Below are positions 1 to 6,385 of a stretch of DNA of 8,275 bases, in pieces. Position numbers and translations under genes: made by a program. Below the pieces are notes generated by a model that did not search any database, was not told the origin of the DNA, and saw only the letters and a list, made by a program, of their open reading frames with translations. The first letter of the stretch is position 1. Each line of letters begins with the position of its first letter. Origin of the DNA: Dehalococcoidia bacterium (lineage in GTDB: Bacteria; Chloroflexota; Dehalococcoidia; Plut-88900); assembly GCA_012270635.1 (NCBI GenBank), contig JAAXHX010000389.1, positions 1 through 8,275 of the forward strand, given 5' to 3'.

Positions 1-1077
1 GCCGAGGCGTCCGCCATCCTGTTCCTGGTGGACGGCAGGGACGGCCTCACCGCCAGCGACGAAGAGCTTGCGGACCTGCTCAGGGTATCGGAAAAGCCCG
101 TCTCGTTGATCGTCAACAAGATCGACAACAGCCGTCGGGAGGCGTCCTTGCAGGACTTCTACCGGCTCGGCATGGGGGACCCGACACCGATCAGCGCGTA
201 CCACGGCAAGGGGCTGGACAGGGTCACGAGGTGGATTGACGCCAACCTGGATGCCCCGGAGCCCGAGCCGCCGTCGGGGGTGATGAAGGTTGCTATCGTG
301 GGCCGGCCCAACGTGGGGAAATCGATGCTTTTGAACGCCCTCTTCGGCCAGGACAGGGTCATAGTGAGCGAAACGCCGGGCACCACGAGGGACGCAATCG
401 ACACCGTCCTGGACTACGAAGGCGAGAGCGTAGTGCTCATAGACACCGCCGGGGTGAGGAGGCGGGGAAAGATCGGCCATGGGATAGAGAAATACAGCGT
501 CCTGCGCACCATGGAGGCGATATACCGGGCGGACGTAGTCCTCCTGGTGGTGGACGCATCGGAGCTTATGACGGCCCAGGACATGCACATCTGGGGCTAT
601 GCCAAGGACGCCTACCGGGGCATGGCCTTGGTCGTAAACAAGTGGGACCTGGCCCCCGAACTGGGTCTCGGGATGGAGACCGTCCAGCCCCACATTCAAG
701 AGAGGCTTAGAGCCGGCGAATACGTCCCGGTGCTGTATACGTCGGCGAAGGACGGGCAGGGAGTCTCCGAGCTCATGCCCGCGGCCCTGAACATATTCAG
801 GGAGAGGGGGAAGACGGTAGCCACTTCGGCGCTGAACAGGATGCTGACCCGGGCGGTGACGGCCAGCCCCTTGCCCCGGGCCCGGGGGCGTCGACTGAAG
901 CTCTTCTACGTGACCCAGACCGGCGCCCACCCGCCGGTCTTCACGTTCTTCGTCAACGACCCGGCGCTGGTGCACTTCTCCTATCAGAGGTTCCTGGAGA
1001 ACCGCCTGCGTGATGAATTCGGGTTCGAGGGGACGCCGGTCCAGTTGAAGTTTCAGAGGAGGAGCCGCAGCGAATGA
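1..1077 (+). CDS. der: Ribosome-assembly GTPase Der (EngA), 5'-truncated by window edge
   Basis: Der is a tandem-GTPase protein that acts in maturation of the 50S ribosomal subunit. The reading frame is open from base 1, so 358 residues are visible and roughly the first 80-90 residues (first P-loop and switch regions) lie outside the window. Counting from the first codon: end of GTPase domain 1 with G4 NKID (39-42) and G5 in SAYHGKG (65-71); GTPase domain 2 with P-loop GRPNVGKS (101-108), switch PGTTRD (126-131), DTAG (148-151), NKWD (213-216) and TSA (247-249); then a C-terminal KH-like domain (about 272-354) with the family-typical LKLFYVTQ and FENRLRDEF-like stretches. Two G domains plus a KH domain are diagnostic of Der. 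Its stop overlaps the plsY start (ATGA), which suggests translational coupling. No truncation is seen other than the window edge. Any start inside the window, such as the GTG at 28, is an artefact of that edge. Confidence 0.97.
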   Translation, partial: AEASAILFLVDGRDGLTASDEELADLLRVSEKPVSLIVNKIDNSRREASLQDFYRLGMGDPTPISAYHGKGLDRVTRWIDANLDAPEPEPPSGVMKVAIVGRPNVGKSMLLNALFGQDRVIVSETPGTTRDAIDTVLDYEGESVVLIDTAGVRRRGKIGHGIEKYSVLRTMEAIYRADVVLLVVDASELMTAQDMHIWGYAKDAYRGMALVVNKWDLAPELGLGMETVQPHIQERLRAGEYVPVLYTSAKDGQGVSELMPAALNIFRERGKTVATSALNRMLTRAVTASPLPRARGRRLKLFYVTQTGAHPPVFTFFVNDPALVHFSYQRFLENRLRDEFGFEGTPVQLKFQRRSRSE

Positions 1078-1688
1078 AAGTCCTCCTGATACTGTTCGGC
1101 TACCTGATGGGAGGAATCCCGACGGGCAAGATAGTCGTCAAGAAGGCGAAGGGGATCGACATTCAGAGCCGGGGCAGCGGCAACATCGGCGCGGCCAACG
1201 TCTACCGCGTGGCGGGGACTTCGGCCTCGACGATTGTCTTGTTGGCCGACACTTTCAAGGGCCTGCTTCCCGTGCTAATTGCGAAGAAGGCCACCGATTC
1301 GAGCCTGGTGCACGCCCTGGTGGGAATCGCCGTGGTAATCGGGCACATTTGGCCGGCGTTGCGCGGGTTCAAGGGGGGCAAGGGGGTGGTGACCAACCTC
1401 GGGGCGCTGCTGGCCCTGGCACCGACGCCCGGGCTGATCGCCGCCGTCACCGGCGGGTCGATGATGGCGAAGTTTCGGATATCGTCGCTGGGGTCTCTAT
1501 CCGGCACCGCCGTTGGCGCGTTCTGCCTGCTTGTTGCCGTGCTGTTTGGCAAGAAGCCGACGGCATACCTGCTCCAGGCCCTCATCCCGACCGCAATCAT
1601 CTTCTACGCGCACCGGGAGAACATCGATCGGCTCCTGGCCGGCGCCGAGAACAGGCTGGAGTTCGACCCAGGTGAAGAAGAGGGGTAA
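1074..1688 (+). CDS. plsY: Glycerol-3-phosphate acyltransferase PlsY
   Basis: PlsY is an inner-membrane enzyme that moves an acyl group from acyl-phosphate to glycerol-3-phosphate, giving lysophosphatidic acid, the first step of phospholipid synthesis in the PlsX/PlsY route. The 204-residue length is normal for the family. The three family motifs are visible: RGSGNIGAANVYR (33-45), GHIWPALRGFKGGKGVVTN (90-108) and HRENIDRLLAG (180-190) followed by ENR. The LADTFKG element (57-63) is also present. Hydrophobic segments near 1-20, 50-70, 80-97, 110-128, 140-158 and 163-178 fit a multi-pass membrane protein. The ATG at 1074 overlaps the der stop by 4 bases, and AGGAGGAG at 1057-1064, inside the end of der, supplies the ribosome binding site. 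In many bacteria gpsA follows plsY. Here the next gene is prmA on the opposite strand, so the unit appears to end with plsY. Confidence 0.97.
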   Translation: MKVLLILFGYLMGGIPTGKIVVKKAKGIDIQSRGSGNIGAANVYRVAGTSASTIVLLADTFKGLLPVLIAKKATDSSLVHALVGIAVVIGHIWPALRGFKGGKGVVTNLGALLALAPTPGLIAAVTGGSMMAKFRISSLGSLSGTAVGAFCLLVAVLFGKKPTAYLLQALIPTAIIFYAHRENIDRLLAGAENRLEFDPGEEEG

Positions 1689-1690
1689 GA

Positions 1691-2572
1691 CTAGGGCCGG
1701 ACGAAGGTCAGGGTCAGCCAGTCGTCCGTGACGGCCCGGGACTCCGGGGAGGCGCCGTAAGCTTCGAAGGCGGATTCGACGGCGGGGCCCTGCTCATTTA
1801 GCAGTCCGCTCAGGACCGCAACCCCTCCATCGGCCAGCGAGTTCACGATATGCGGCGCCAGCCCCACAATGGGGTTCAGGGTAATGTTGGCAACAATGAC
1901 GTCCCACCCGGGCCCCGGGCGCTCGGGGTCGTGCCGGAGGGCGCCCTCCTCGACGTCCACTAGGTGTCCGACGCGGTTGACCTCCACGTTTTCCCGGGCC
2001 ACCTTGACGGCCACGGGGTCAACGTCCAGGGCCAGCGCTTTTGCGGCGCCCAACTTGGCCGCGGCTATGGCGAGAATCCCCGAACCCGTACCCACGTCCA
2101 TCACCCTCATTCCCTTTTGCACCAGGGTGTCGAGGGCTTCCAGGCACATCCGGGTGGTGGGGTGGACCCCCGTCCCGAAGGCCATGCCAGGGTCGAGGCT
2201 GACCACGACTTCATCCTGCACGGGCCGGTAGGAGAGCCAGGTGGGGCAGACTACGACTCTCCTCCCCACGTGTTGGATAGTGAACTGCTTGCGCCAGGCT
2301 CGGGCCCAGTCCTCCTCCCGTATCAACCGACATTGCAAAGCCCCGACGGGTCTGATCAGGGCCAAAAGACGGAGGACGACCTCCATGCCCGCCCGCAGCT
2401 TTTCCTGGGACTCGTCGTTGGGGACGTAGGCCCTGACCAGGAGGCGGCTTTGCTCGGCGGGGGGACCCAGCTGCTCCACTACGACTCTATCGCAGCCGTA
2501 GCGTCGGAAGGCTTCGCAGACGGGTTCCGTGGACTCAGCGTCCACCTCTACGGACAGCTCGACTAGCTCCAA
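1691..2572 (-). CDS. prmA: Ribosomal protein L11 methyltransferase PrmA (TTG start)
   Basis: PrmA is a cytoplasmic class I SAM-dependent methyltransferase that methylates amino groups of ribosomal protein L11. The 293-residue length is typical. An N-terminal alpha/beta substrate-recognition domain (about 1-75) precedes the family hallmark EEDWARAW (86-93). The catalytic domain carries LDPGMAFGTGVHPTT (126-140), the SAM-binding glycine motif DVGTGSGILAIAA (159-171), the acidic DVDP (183-186) and the motif IV equivalent VANI (227-230). The start is TTG: the frame is closed by a TAG only three codons upstream, the nearby ATG at 2577 is out of frame and soon stopped, and an AGGA lies 7 nt before the TTG. 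The stop is 2 bp from the plsY stop, so the genes converge tail to tail. prmA lies downstream of dnaJ, a neighbourhood known from Firmicutes heat-shock loci, but here a terminator separates the two. Confidence 0.95.
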   Translation of the reverse strand: MELVELSVEVDAESTEPVCEAFRRYGCDRVVVEQLGPPAEQSRLLVRAYVPNDESQEKLRAGMEVVLRLLALIRPVGALQCRLIREEDWARAWRKQFTIQHVGRRVVVCPTWLSYRPVQDEVVVSLDPGMAFGTGVHPTTRMCLEALDTLVQKGMRVMDVGTGSGILAIAAAKLGAAKALALDVDPVAVKVARENVEVNRVGHLVDVEEGALRHDPERPGPGWDVIVANITLNPIVGLAPHIVNSLADGGVAVLSGLLNEQGPAVESAFEAYGASPESRAVTDDWLTLTFVRP

Positions 2573-2579
2573 TTCATTG

Positions 2580-2583
2580 TCCT
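2580..2583 (-). promoter_or_regulatory. prmA ribosome binding site (AGGA)
   Basis: On the minus strand AGGA is followed by 7 nt and then the TTG at 2572-2570. It decides between that TTG and the out-of-frame ATG at 2577-2575, which would sit only 2 nt from the AGGA. The signal is short, and its weight comes mainly from good spacing. Confidence 0.55.
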
Positions 2584-2690
2584 AACAGGTTGCTGAAATA
2601 CGGGGTGTAAAGAGGGGCCTGCCCTCGCCGGGAGTCTAAGGGTATCCCCCAGATATAGCTTTCCACCTAATGCCCAGGAAGGGTAACTCG

Positions 2691-2736
2691 AGAAAAGCTG
2701 GGAGGCCCGACTCAGCGATGCCGAGTCGGGCCTCCC
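2691..2736 (-). terminator. Intrinsic terminator after dnaJ
   Basis: A perfect 14-bp inverted repeat (2700-2713 with 2723-2736, GAGTCGGGCCTCCC and its complement) encloses a 9-nt loop. Read on the minus strand, the stem is followed after AGC by TTTTCT (2696-2691), a short U tract. The stem begins 24 bp past the dnaJ stop. The plus-strand side has no T run, so it should act on minus-strand transcripts, ending the hrcA-grpE-dnaJ message before prmA. The remaining 2584-2690 stretch ahead of prmA shows only a weak TATATC (2657-2652) with no convincing -35, so the prmA promoter is undetermined. Confidence 0.85.
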
Positions 2737-2760
2737 GCCGGCGGGGAGCCAAAGTCCTGA

Positions 2761-3882
2761 CTACCGGAACACTTCCTTGATCTTTGCAAATATGCCCTTG
2801 CCATTGCGGGCAGAGACACCCGGCTTTTCGAGGGTCAGGGTCAGCTTGCGGAACAGCTCCTCTTCCTCCTTGTTCAGGGAGTCGGGGGTCCTTACGTCCA
2901 CGTAGACGATCTGGTCTCCCCTGCCGCCGCCCCGCAACCGGTAGGCCCCTCGGCCCCGCAGCCGCAGGGCGGTGCCCCCCTGGATGCCAGAAGGTATTTT
3001 GAGCATCACCGGGCCGTCGATGGTCGGGACTTCCACCTCGTCTCCCAGGGCGGCCTGGGCGAAGTTGACCGAGTAGTCGAGCAGCACGTCATCGCCGTCC
3101 CGGCTGAAGTAATCGTGTCTCTGTACCTTGACTGTCACATATAGGTTGCCGGCGGAACCGCCCCGGGTGCCGGCGTCGCCTTCCCTGGTCAACCTAACCT
3201 GCGTGCCGTCCTCCACCCCCGCGGGAATCTGAACGGCGATTTTTCTGTAGAGCTTGGTGCGGCCCGAGCCGCGGCACTGGCTGCAGAGCTTGGATACGAT
3301 GCGGCCTTCGCCCCGGCACTGGTCGCATACGGTGACGTTGACGAACTGGCCGAACAGGTTCTGCTGCACCCGCCTGACGCTGCCGTTGCCGTTGCAGGTG
3401 GAGCACGTGACGACGTCGGCGCCCGGCTCGGCCCTTGAGCCGCGGCACGTCTTGCACACCTCGACCCTCTGCACCTCTACGTTGCGCTCGGTCCCGAAGA
3501 CGGCATCTTCGAAGGAAACGGTTACCGAATGGTGTATATCGGTCCCTCGCTGGGGGCCGGTCTTGGCGCTGGCATTGGAGCCGAAGAAGGCTTCGAAGAT
3601 ATCGCCGAACCCGCTGAACCCGCCCATCCCCTCGAAACCCCGACCGTACCCACCTCCGGCCGTGCCTGCGTGTCCGAACCTGTCGTAGGCAGCCCGTTTG
3701 TCGGGATCGCTAAGGACCTCGTAGGCCTCATTGATCTCCTTGAACCTGGATTCGGCGTCGGGGCTCTTGTTCCTGTCGGGGTGGTAGCGAAGCGCGAGGC
3801 GACGGAACGCCTTCTTAATCTCCTCGGGGGAGGCGTTCCGCGGCACCGACAGCAGGTCGTAATAGTCTGTCTTGGTGGTCAT
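2761..3882 (-). CDS. dnaJ: Type I (class A) J-domain co-chaperone DnaJ
   Basis: DnaJ delivers unfolded clients to DnaK and stimulates its ATPase. The 373 residues contain the full class A layout: J domain (about 5-70) with the essential HPD at 34-36; a Gly/Phe-rich linker (about 72-105); a zinc-binding region with four Cys motifs, CKTCRGSR (143-150), CSTCNGNG (160-167), CDQCRGEG (186-193) and CSQCRGSG (200-207); and the C-terminal substrate-binding and dimerisation domains. All eight cysteines are kept; the first motif ends in Arg where Gly is usual. The ATG at 3882 gives the standard N-terminus ([13 protein letters not shown]). No Shine-Dalgarno is visible in the 41 nt separating it from grpE, which is unusual beside the strong site of hrcA. 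It is the last gene of the hrcA-grpE-dnaJ unit and is followed by a strong terminator. dnaK is not between grpE and dnaJ. Confidence 0.98.
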   Translation of the reverse strand: MTTKTDYYDLLSVPRNASPEEIKKAFRRLALRYHPDRNKSPDAESRFKEINEAYEVLSDPDKRAAYDRFGHAGTAGGGYGRGFEGMGGFSGFGDIFEAFFGSNASAKTGPQRGTDIHHSVTVSFEDAVFGTERNVEVQRVEVCKTCRGSRAEPGADVVTCSTCNGNGSVRRVQQNLFGQFVNVTVCDQCRGEGRIVSKLCSQCRGSGRTKLYRKIAVQIPAGVEDGTQVRLTREGDAGTRGGSAGNLYVTVKVQRHDYFSRDGDDVLLDYSVNFAQAALGDEVEVPTIDGPVMLKIPSGIQGGTALRLRGRGAYRLRGGGRGDQIVYVDVRTPDSLNKEEEELFRKLTLTLEKPGVSARNGKGIFAKIKEVFR

Positions 3883-3923
3883 AAGGCGCAGCTATTCACA
3901 ATCAAGGATGTCTGATAATCGGG

Positions 3924-4514
3924 TCAAGGGACCTCGGGGGGCTCTTCCCGCTCCTCTTCCGGGCCGACCGGCTCCGGCGTCGTGCCCTGTCCCACTTTCA
4001 CCATGGCGGGCCGTATGACCCGGTCGTGGAGCCTGTACCCCTTCTGGAACTCCTCCAATATCTTGCCTTCCGGGCCATCGCCGTGCATCACGGCCTCATG
4101 CAAATTGGGGTCGAAGTCTTCACCCAGGGCCTTGATTTCGGAAAGGCCCGCCGCCTCCAGGGTGGTGGTCAACTTACGTTCTATCAGGAACAGGCCCTCA
4201 ACCCAGGTCATGCCGAGAATGCTGTCGGGAACCGTGGCCCGGGCCCGCTGGAAGTCATCGACCAAGCTGAGCATTGTGGCGATCAATGCGGCATTGGCGA
4301 ATTTCGCCAGGTCTTGCTTCTCCTGCTCCGCCCGCTTCTTGTAGTTGGCGAGATCGGCCTGGGCCCGTTGCCAGTTGGCCAGGTTCCGGTCCGCCCGCTT
4401 CTTCTCCTGTTCCAGGGCCGAGGCCAGGTCCTCCGTTACTTCCTGGCCTTCCGACTCCTTCTCGCTGCTCTGCTCGTCCTGGGACTCCTGGGCGTTGTTA
4501 GTGGTCTCGTTCAT
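3924..4514 (-). CDS. grpE: Nucleotide exchange factor GrpE
   Basis: GrpE is the homodimeric exchange factor that releases ADP from DnaK. The 196-residue protein has an acidic, disordered N-terminus (1-30), a long heptad-type helix (about 30-72, ending near YKKRAEQEKQDL), the central helical-bundle part with LVDDFQRA (84-91), and the C-terminal beta wing with the GrpE signature: FDPNLHEAV (134-142), then LEEFQKGYRLHDRVIRPAMVKV (153-174). A Pro/Glu-rich tail (179-196) follows the beta wing. The ATG at 4514 lies 11 nt after the hrcA stop. I find no Shine-Dalgarno there, so coupling to hrcA translation is a plausible mode of initiation. The gene sits second in the CIRCE-controlled operon. Confidence 0.97.
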   Translation of the reverse strand: MNETTNNAQESQDEQSSEKESEGQEVTEDLASALEQEKKRADRNLANWQRAQADLANYKKRAEQEKQDLAKFANAALIATMLSLVDDFQRARATVPDSILGMTWVEGLFLIERKLTTTLEAAGLSEIKALGEDFDPNLHEAVMHGDGPEGKILEEFQKGYRLHDRVIRPAMVKVGQGTTPEPVGPEEEREEPPEVP

Positions 4515-4525
4515 CTTGTGGTCGG

Positions 4526-5545
4526 TCAGCGGGGGAAGCTCTCCTGGATGGCGTCGCTCATCAGGTGAGCTAGGTAGCTGACGGCGGGAATGTTGCGTCG
4601 GTAGGCCATGCGCTTGGGCCCGAATATCCCGATGACTCCCTTGACGCGGTCCGAGACGCCGTATTCGGAGACGATGAGGCTGAAGTGGCGCATCGTCGAC
4701 ACCCTGACCTCGCCGCCGATGGCGACCCGTATCCCGGGTCCGGAATAGACCTGCTCCATTATGTTCTTGAGTCGGCCCTTCTCCTCCAGGATATCCATCA
4801 TGTCGCGCAGGATTTCCGCTTCGGCCAGTTCCGGCTGCTCGAAGACCTGCCGCAGGCCCTCGAAGAGGGGGTCTTCCAGGTCCCGCTGCTCCTCTTCTTT
4901 CATGAGCTCCTTCACCAGCCGGGCCACGTCCTCCTCCAGGGGCGAAAGATCGAGCCCCGCGTCATCGATGTCCGAAGGAGCTACACCCTCGAAGAGATGG
5001 TTAAGCTTGTTGCTGACGCGCGTCAATTCGTTTGGGGGTACGCTTTTCTTCAAGGAGATCATCTGGCGCAGGACCTTGGCGCCCCAGAGGACCACCAGGG
5101 TCATCACCATGAGGTCGTGGACGGGTACGAGCTCTATGCGCTTCAGCTGGACCCGGGCGGGCTTGGGGGCAGTGGTTACGGCGAGGCTCCCGGTGAGCCC
5201 GGAAAGGGCCTCGGCCGCCGACCTTGCCCAGCCCTCCTGGTCCATGGCGAGATGCACGAGGCGTTGCCGTATGCGACCCTTCTCCGCAGGCCCGAGGGTT
5301 GGGTCGGCCAGGAACTGCCGGACGTAGGTGCGGTATCCCAGGTCGGTGGGGAGGCCCCCGGCGGAAGTGTGGGGTCGGGTTATGTATCCATCCTGTTCGA
5401 GCGCGGCCATTTCCGAGCGGACGGTAGCCGGGCTGAGGGTCATTCCCCACTTTTCGGCGATGTGCTGGGAGCCGACGGGGGTGACGGTGTCGATGTGCCC
5501 CTCAACGATGGCGTTGAGCACGGACTCTCTTCTTGCGGTTAACAA
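4526..5545 (-). CDS. hrcA: Heat-inducible transcription repressor HrcA (TTG start)
   Basis: HrcA binds CIRCE operators and represses chaperone genes until heat stress. From the TTG at 5545 the protein is 339 residues, the usual HrcA size. Features: N-terminal winged helix (about 1-75) with SPATVRSEMAALEQDGYI (38-55), PHTSAGGLPTDLGYR (58-72), a GAF-like middle region, and the C-terminal family block GVIGIFGPKRMAYRRNIP (303-320). The family normally reads HTSAGR; here the Arg is Gly (residue 64). Start choice: an open frame runs upstream to a TTG at 5653, but that TTG is the -35 hexamer of the promoter. The TTG at 5545 has AAGGAGG 5 nt upstream and gives the standard N-terminus (LTARRESVLNAIVEG). 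It is the first gene of the hrcA-grpE-dnaJ operon and autoregulation through the CIRCE at 5590-5616 is expected. Confidence 0.96.
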   Translation of the reverse strand: MLTARRESVLNAIVEGHIDTVTPVGSQHIAEKWGMTLSPATVRSEMAALEQDGYITRPHTSAGGLPTDLGYRTYVRQFLADPTLGPAEKGRIRQRLVHLAMDQEGWARSAAEALSGLTGSLAVTTAPKPARVQLKRIELVPVHDLMVMTLVVLWGAKVLRQMISLKKSVPPNELTRVSNKLNHLFEGVAPSDIDDAGLDLSPLEEDVARLVKELMKEEEQRDLEDPLFEGLRQVFEQPELAEAEILRDMMDILEEKGRLKNIMEQVYSGPGIRVAIGGEVRVSTMRHFSLIVSEYGVSDRVKGVIGIFGPKRMAYRRNIPAVSYLAHLMSDAIQESFPR

Positions 5546-5550
5546 AAAGG

Positions 5551-5557
5551 CCTCCTT
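5551..5557 (-). promoter_or_regulatory. hrcA ribosome binding site (AAGGAGG)
   Basis: A near-perfect Shine-Dalgarno lies 5 nt before the TTG at 5545-5543 on the minus strand. It fixes the hrcA start and excludes the 36-codon upstream extension of the frame. It is the strongest ribosome binding site in this operon. Confidence 0.9.
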
Positions 5558-5589
5558 CCAAGAGGTGGGCCATCCGCCTGGATACAGGT

Positions 5590-5616
5590 GTGGCACCCCG
5601 AGATTTGGAGTGCCAG
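5590..5616 (-). promoter_or_regulatory. CIRCE operator (HrcA-binding site)
   Basis: The plus strand reads GTGGCACCC, 9 nt, then GAGTGCCAG. The CIRCE consensus is TTAGCACTC-N9-GAGTGCTAA. The left arm matches 6 of 9 and the right arm 7 of 9, with the exact 9-nt spacer and conserved GCAC/GTGC cores. It lies just downstream of the predicted hrcA start point (near 5618) and 44 nt before the hrcA start codon, a position suited to repression by its own product. The arms resemble each other more closely than the consensus: GGGTGCCAC and GAGTGCCAG share 7 of 9. Confidence 0.85.
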
Positions 5617-5624
5617 ATACCCCG

Positions 5625-5653
5625 AATTTATCAGCACGGGTTGAATGTGTCAA
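5625..5653 (-). promoter_or_regulatory. Sigma70-type promoter of hrcA-grpE-dnaJ
   Basis: On the minus strand a perfect TTGACA (-35, 5653-5648) is followed by a 17-nt spacer and TAAATT (-10, 5630-5625, 4 of 6). The two bases TG one position before the -10 form an extended -10 element. Transcription would begin near A5618, placing CIRCE at about +3 to +29. A small dyad, TTGA-N5-TCAA (5641-5653), overlaps the -35. Confidence 0.8.
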
Positions 5654-5667
5654 GTTGGACGGGAGTG

Positions 5668-5696
5668 TTGCGCGTGCCGAGGGTCTTTCCTATACT
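5668..5696 (+). promoter_or_regulatory. Divergent promoter of the MBL-fold gene
   Basis: TTGCGC (5668-5673, 3 of 6 against TTGACA), a 17-nt spacer and TATACT (5691-5696, 5 of 6) lie ahead of the plus-strand gene. A start near 5703 gives a leader of roughly 17 nt containing AGGGAG (5710-5715). The -35 elements of the two divergent promoters are only 14 bp apart. CIRCE lies more than 50 bp upstream of this promoter, so direct HrcA control is not obvious. Confidence 0.6.
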
Positions 5697-5719
5697 TCAA
5701 CGAGAAGGCAGGGAGAAAG

Positions 5720-6385
5720 TTGGACATTACCTGGTTCGGTAGAAGGTGCTTTTCGATCAGGTCCCGCGACCTGGGGGTCGTGACGGACCCGTACGACCAG
5801 GTGCTGGACAAGGTGGTCAAGGCCCCGTTCGTCAAGGCGGTGACCTGGAGTGGGCCGCGCACCGGCCCACCCTCCCTATTCGCCCCCGAAACCCAATTAG
5901 ACTCCCCGAACGGGCAGACCTGGAAGGAGATCAAGGGTCCGGGGGAATACGAGATCGCCGAGGTGCTGATCACGGGGGTCGGGACTGTGTACCGGAACGC
6001 ACCTGGCGAGGACGGCGTCGAGTCCCAGGGTAGGAATACCGTCTACGCTATAGAGGTTGAGGGGATTGTGGTGTGTCACCTGGGAGACCTGCAGAGACCG
6101 CTGGAGTCGGGGCAGGTGGAGCGGCTGGGTGACGTGGGAGTGCTGGTAATGCCCATCGGGACGATGGAGGGGGTCAAGGCCTCGGTGGAAACGGCGAGGT
6201 TGCTGGAGCCGAGAATCGTGGTGCCCATGGACTACCCGGGGCCCGGTTCATCGGATACGGAGGCCCTGGCCCGGTTCGTGAAGGAGATGGGAGTGCCAGC
6301 GCCGGAAGGCCAAAGACGGCTCCACGTCACCGCTTCGGGCATGCCGGACCAGACGGAAGTGGCGTTGCTGGAGAGCTCGGGGTAG
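5720..6385 (+). CDS. MBL-fold protein (Lactamase_B_3/UlaG-like) with lost metal ligands
   Basis: The 221-residue protein matches the Lactamase_B_3 branch of the metallo-beta-lactamase superfamily along its length: ITWFGRRCFSI (3-13), VVTDPYD (20-26), IKGPGEYEIAEVLITGV (71-87), GRNTVYAIE (104-112), VVCHLGDLQRPL (117-128), GDVGVLVMPIG (137-147) and LEPRIVVPMDY (162-172). The metal-binding positions are mostly gone. Where relatives have the HxHxDH motif after 'VTVS', this protein has SGPRTGPP (44-51). The His of the usual GHxCF is Arg (8), the third-motif His is absent, and the His of the usual 'IPMHY' is Asp (171). Only the Asp of HLGD (123) remains. It is therefore unlikely to be a standard dinuclear metallohydrolase; its function is unknown. 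TTG 5720 is preferred because AGGGAG lies 4 nt upstream and a promoter sits just ahead. An earlier in-frame start (5645) would translate the promoter. It diverges from hrcA. Confidence 0.8.
   Translation: MDITWFGRRCFSIRSRDLGVVTDPYDQVLDKVVKAPFVKAVTWSGPRTGPPSLFAPETQLDSPNGQTWKEIKGPGEYEIAEVLITGVGTVYRNAPGEDGVESQGRNTVYAIEVEGIVVCHLGDLQRPLESGQVERLGDVGVLVMPIGTMEGVKASVETARLLEPRIVVPMDYPGPGSSDTEALARFVKEMGVPAPEGQRRLHVTASGMPDQTEVALLESSG

Noticed and set aside
143..207. A possible defect in the DnaJ zinc region (protein residues; first motif ends in Arg instead of Gly)
   Set aside because: All eight zinc-binding cysteines are present, and only a non-ligand glycine differs, so loss of function is not indicated.
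1074..1731. Plus-strand frames inside plsY (1349-1675 and 1513-1731)
   Set aside because: Alternate frames of plsY with Arg/Gly-rich translations and no family features; plsY carries all expected motifs.
2583..2611. TTTACA (2611-2606, minus strand) as a -35 for prmA
   Set aside because: At 17-nt spacing the -10 would be CTGTTA, a poor match that overlaps the prmA ribosome binding site and leaves no leader.
4685..5542. A 285-codon plus-strand open frame opposite hrcA, with others opposite grpE (4026-4568) and prmA (1964-2566)
   Set aside because: They are mirror frames of confidently identified minus-strand genes in GC-rich DNA, with low-complexity His/Gly/Pro-rich translations and no recognisable family.
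5546..5653. 36-residue N-terminal extension of HrcA
   Set aside because: Its start codon is the -35 hexamer of the hrcA promoter and the extension would span CIRCE. The AAGGAGG site and the family N-terminus point to 5545.
5645..5719. N-terminal extension of the MBL-fold protein (a Cys-containing stretch from 5645)
   Set aside because: It covers both -35 elements and the TATACT -10 of the gene's own promoter, and similarity to the family begins only at ITWFG after the TTG at 5720.
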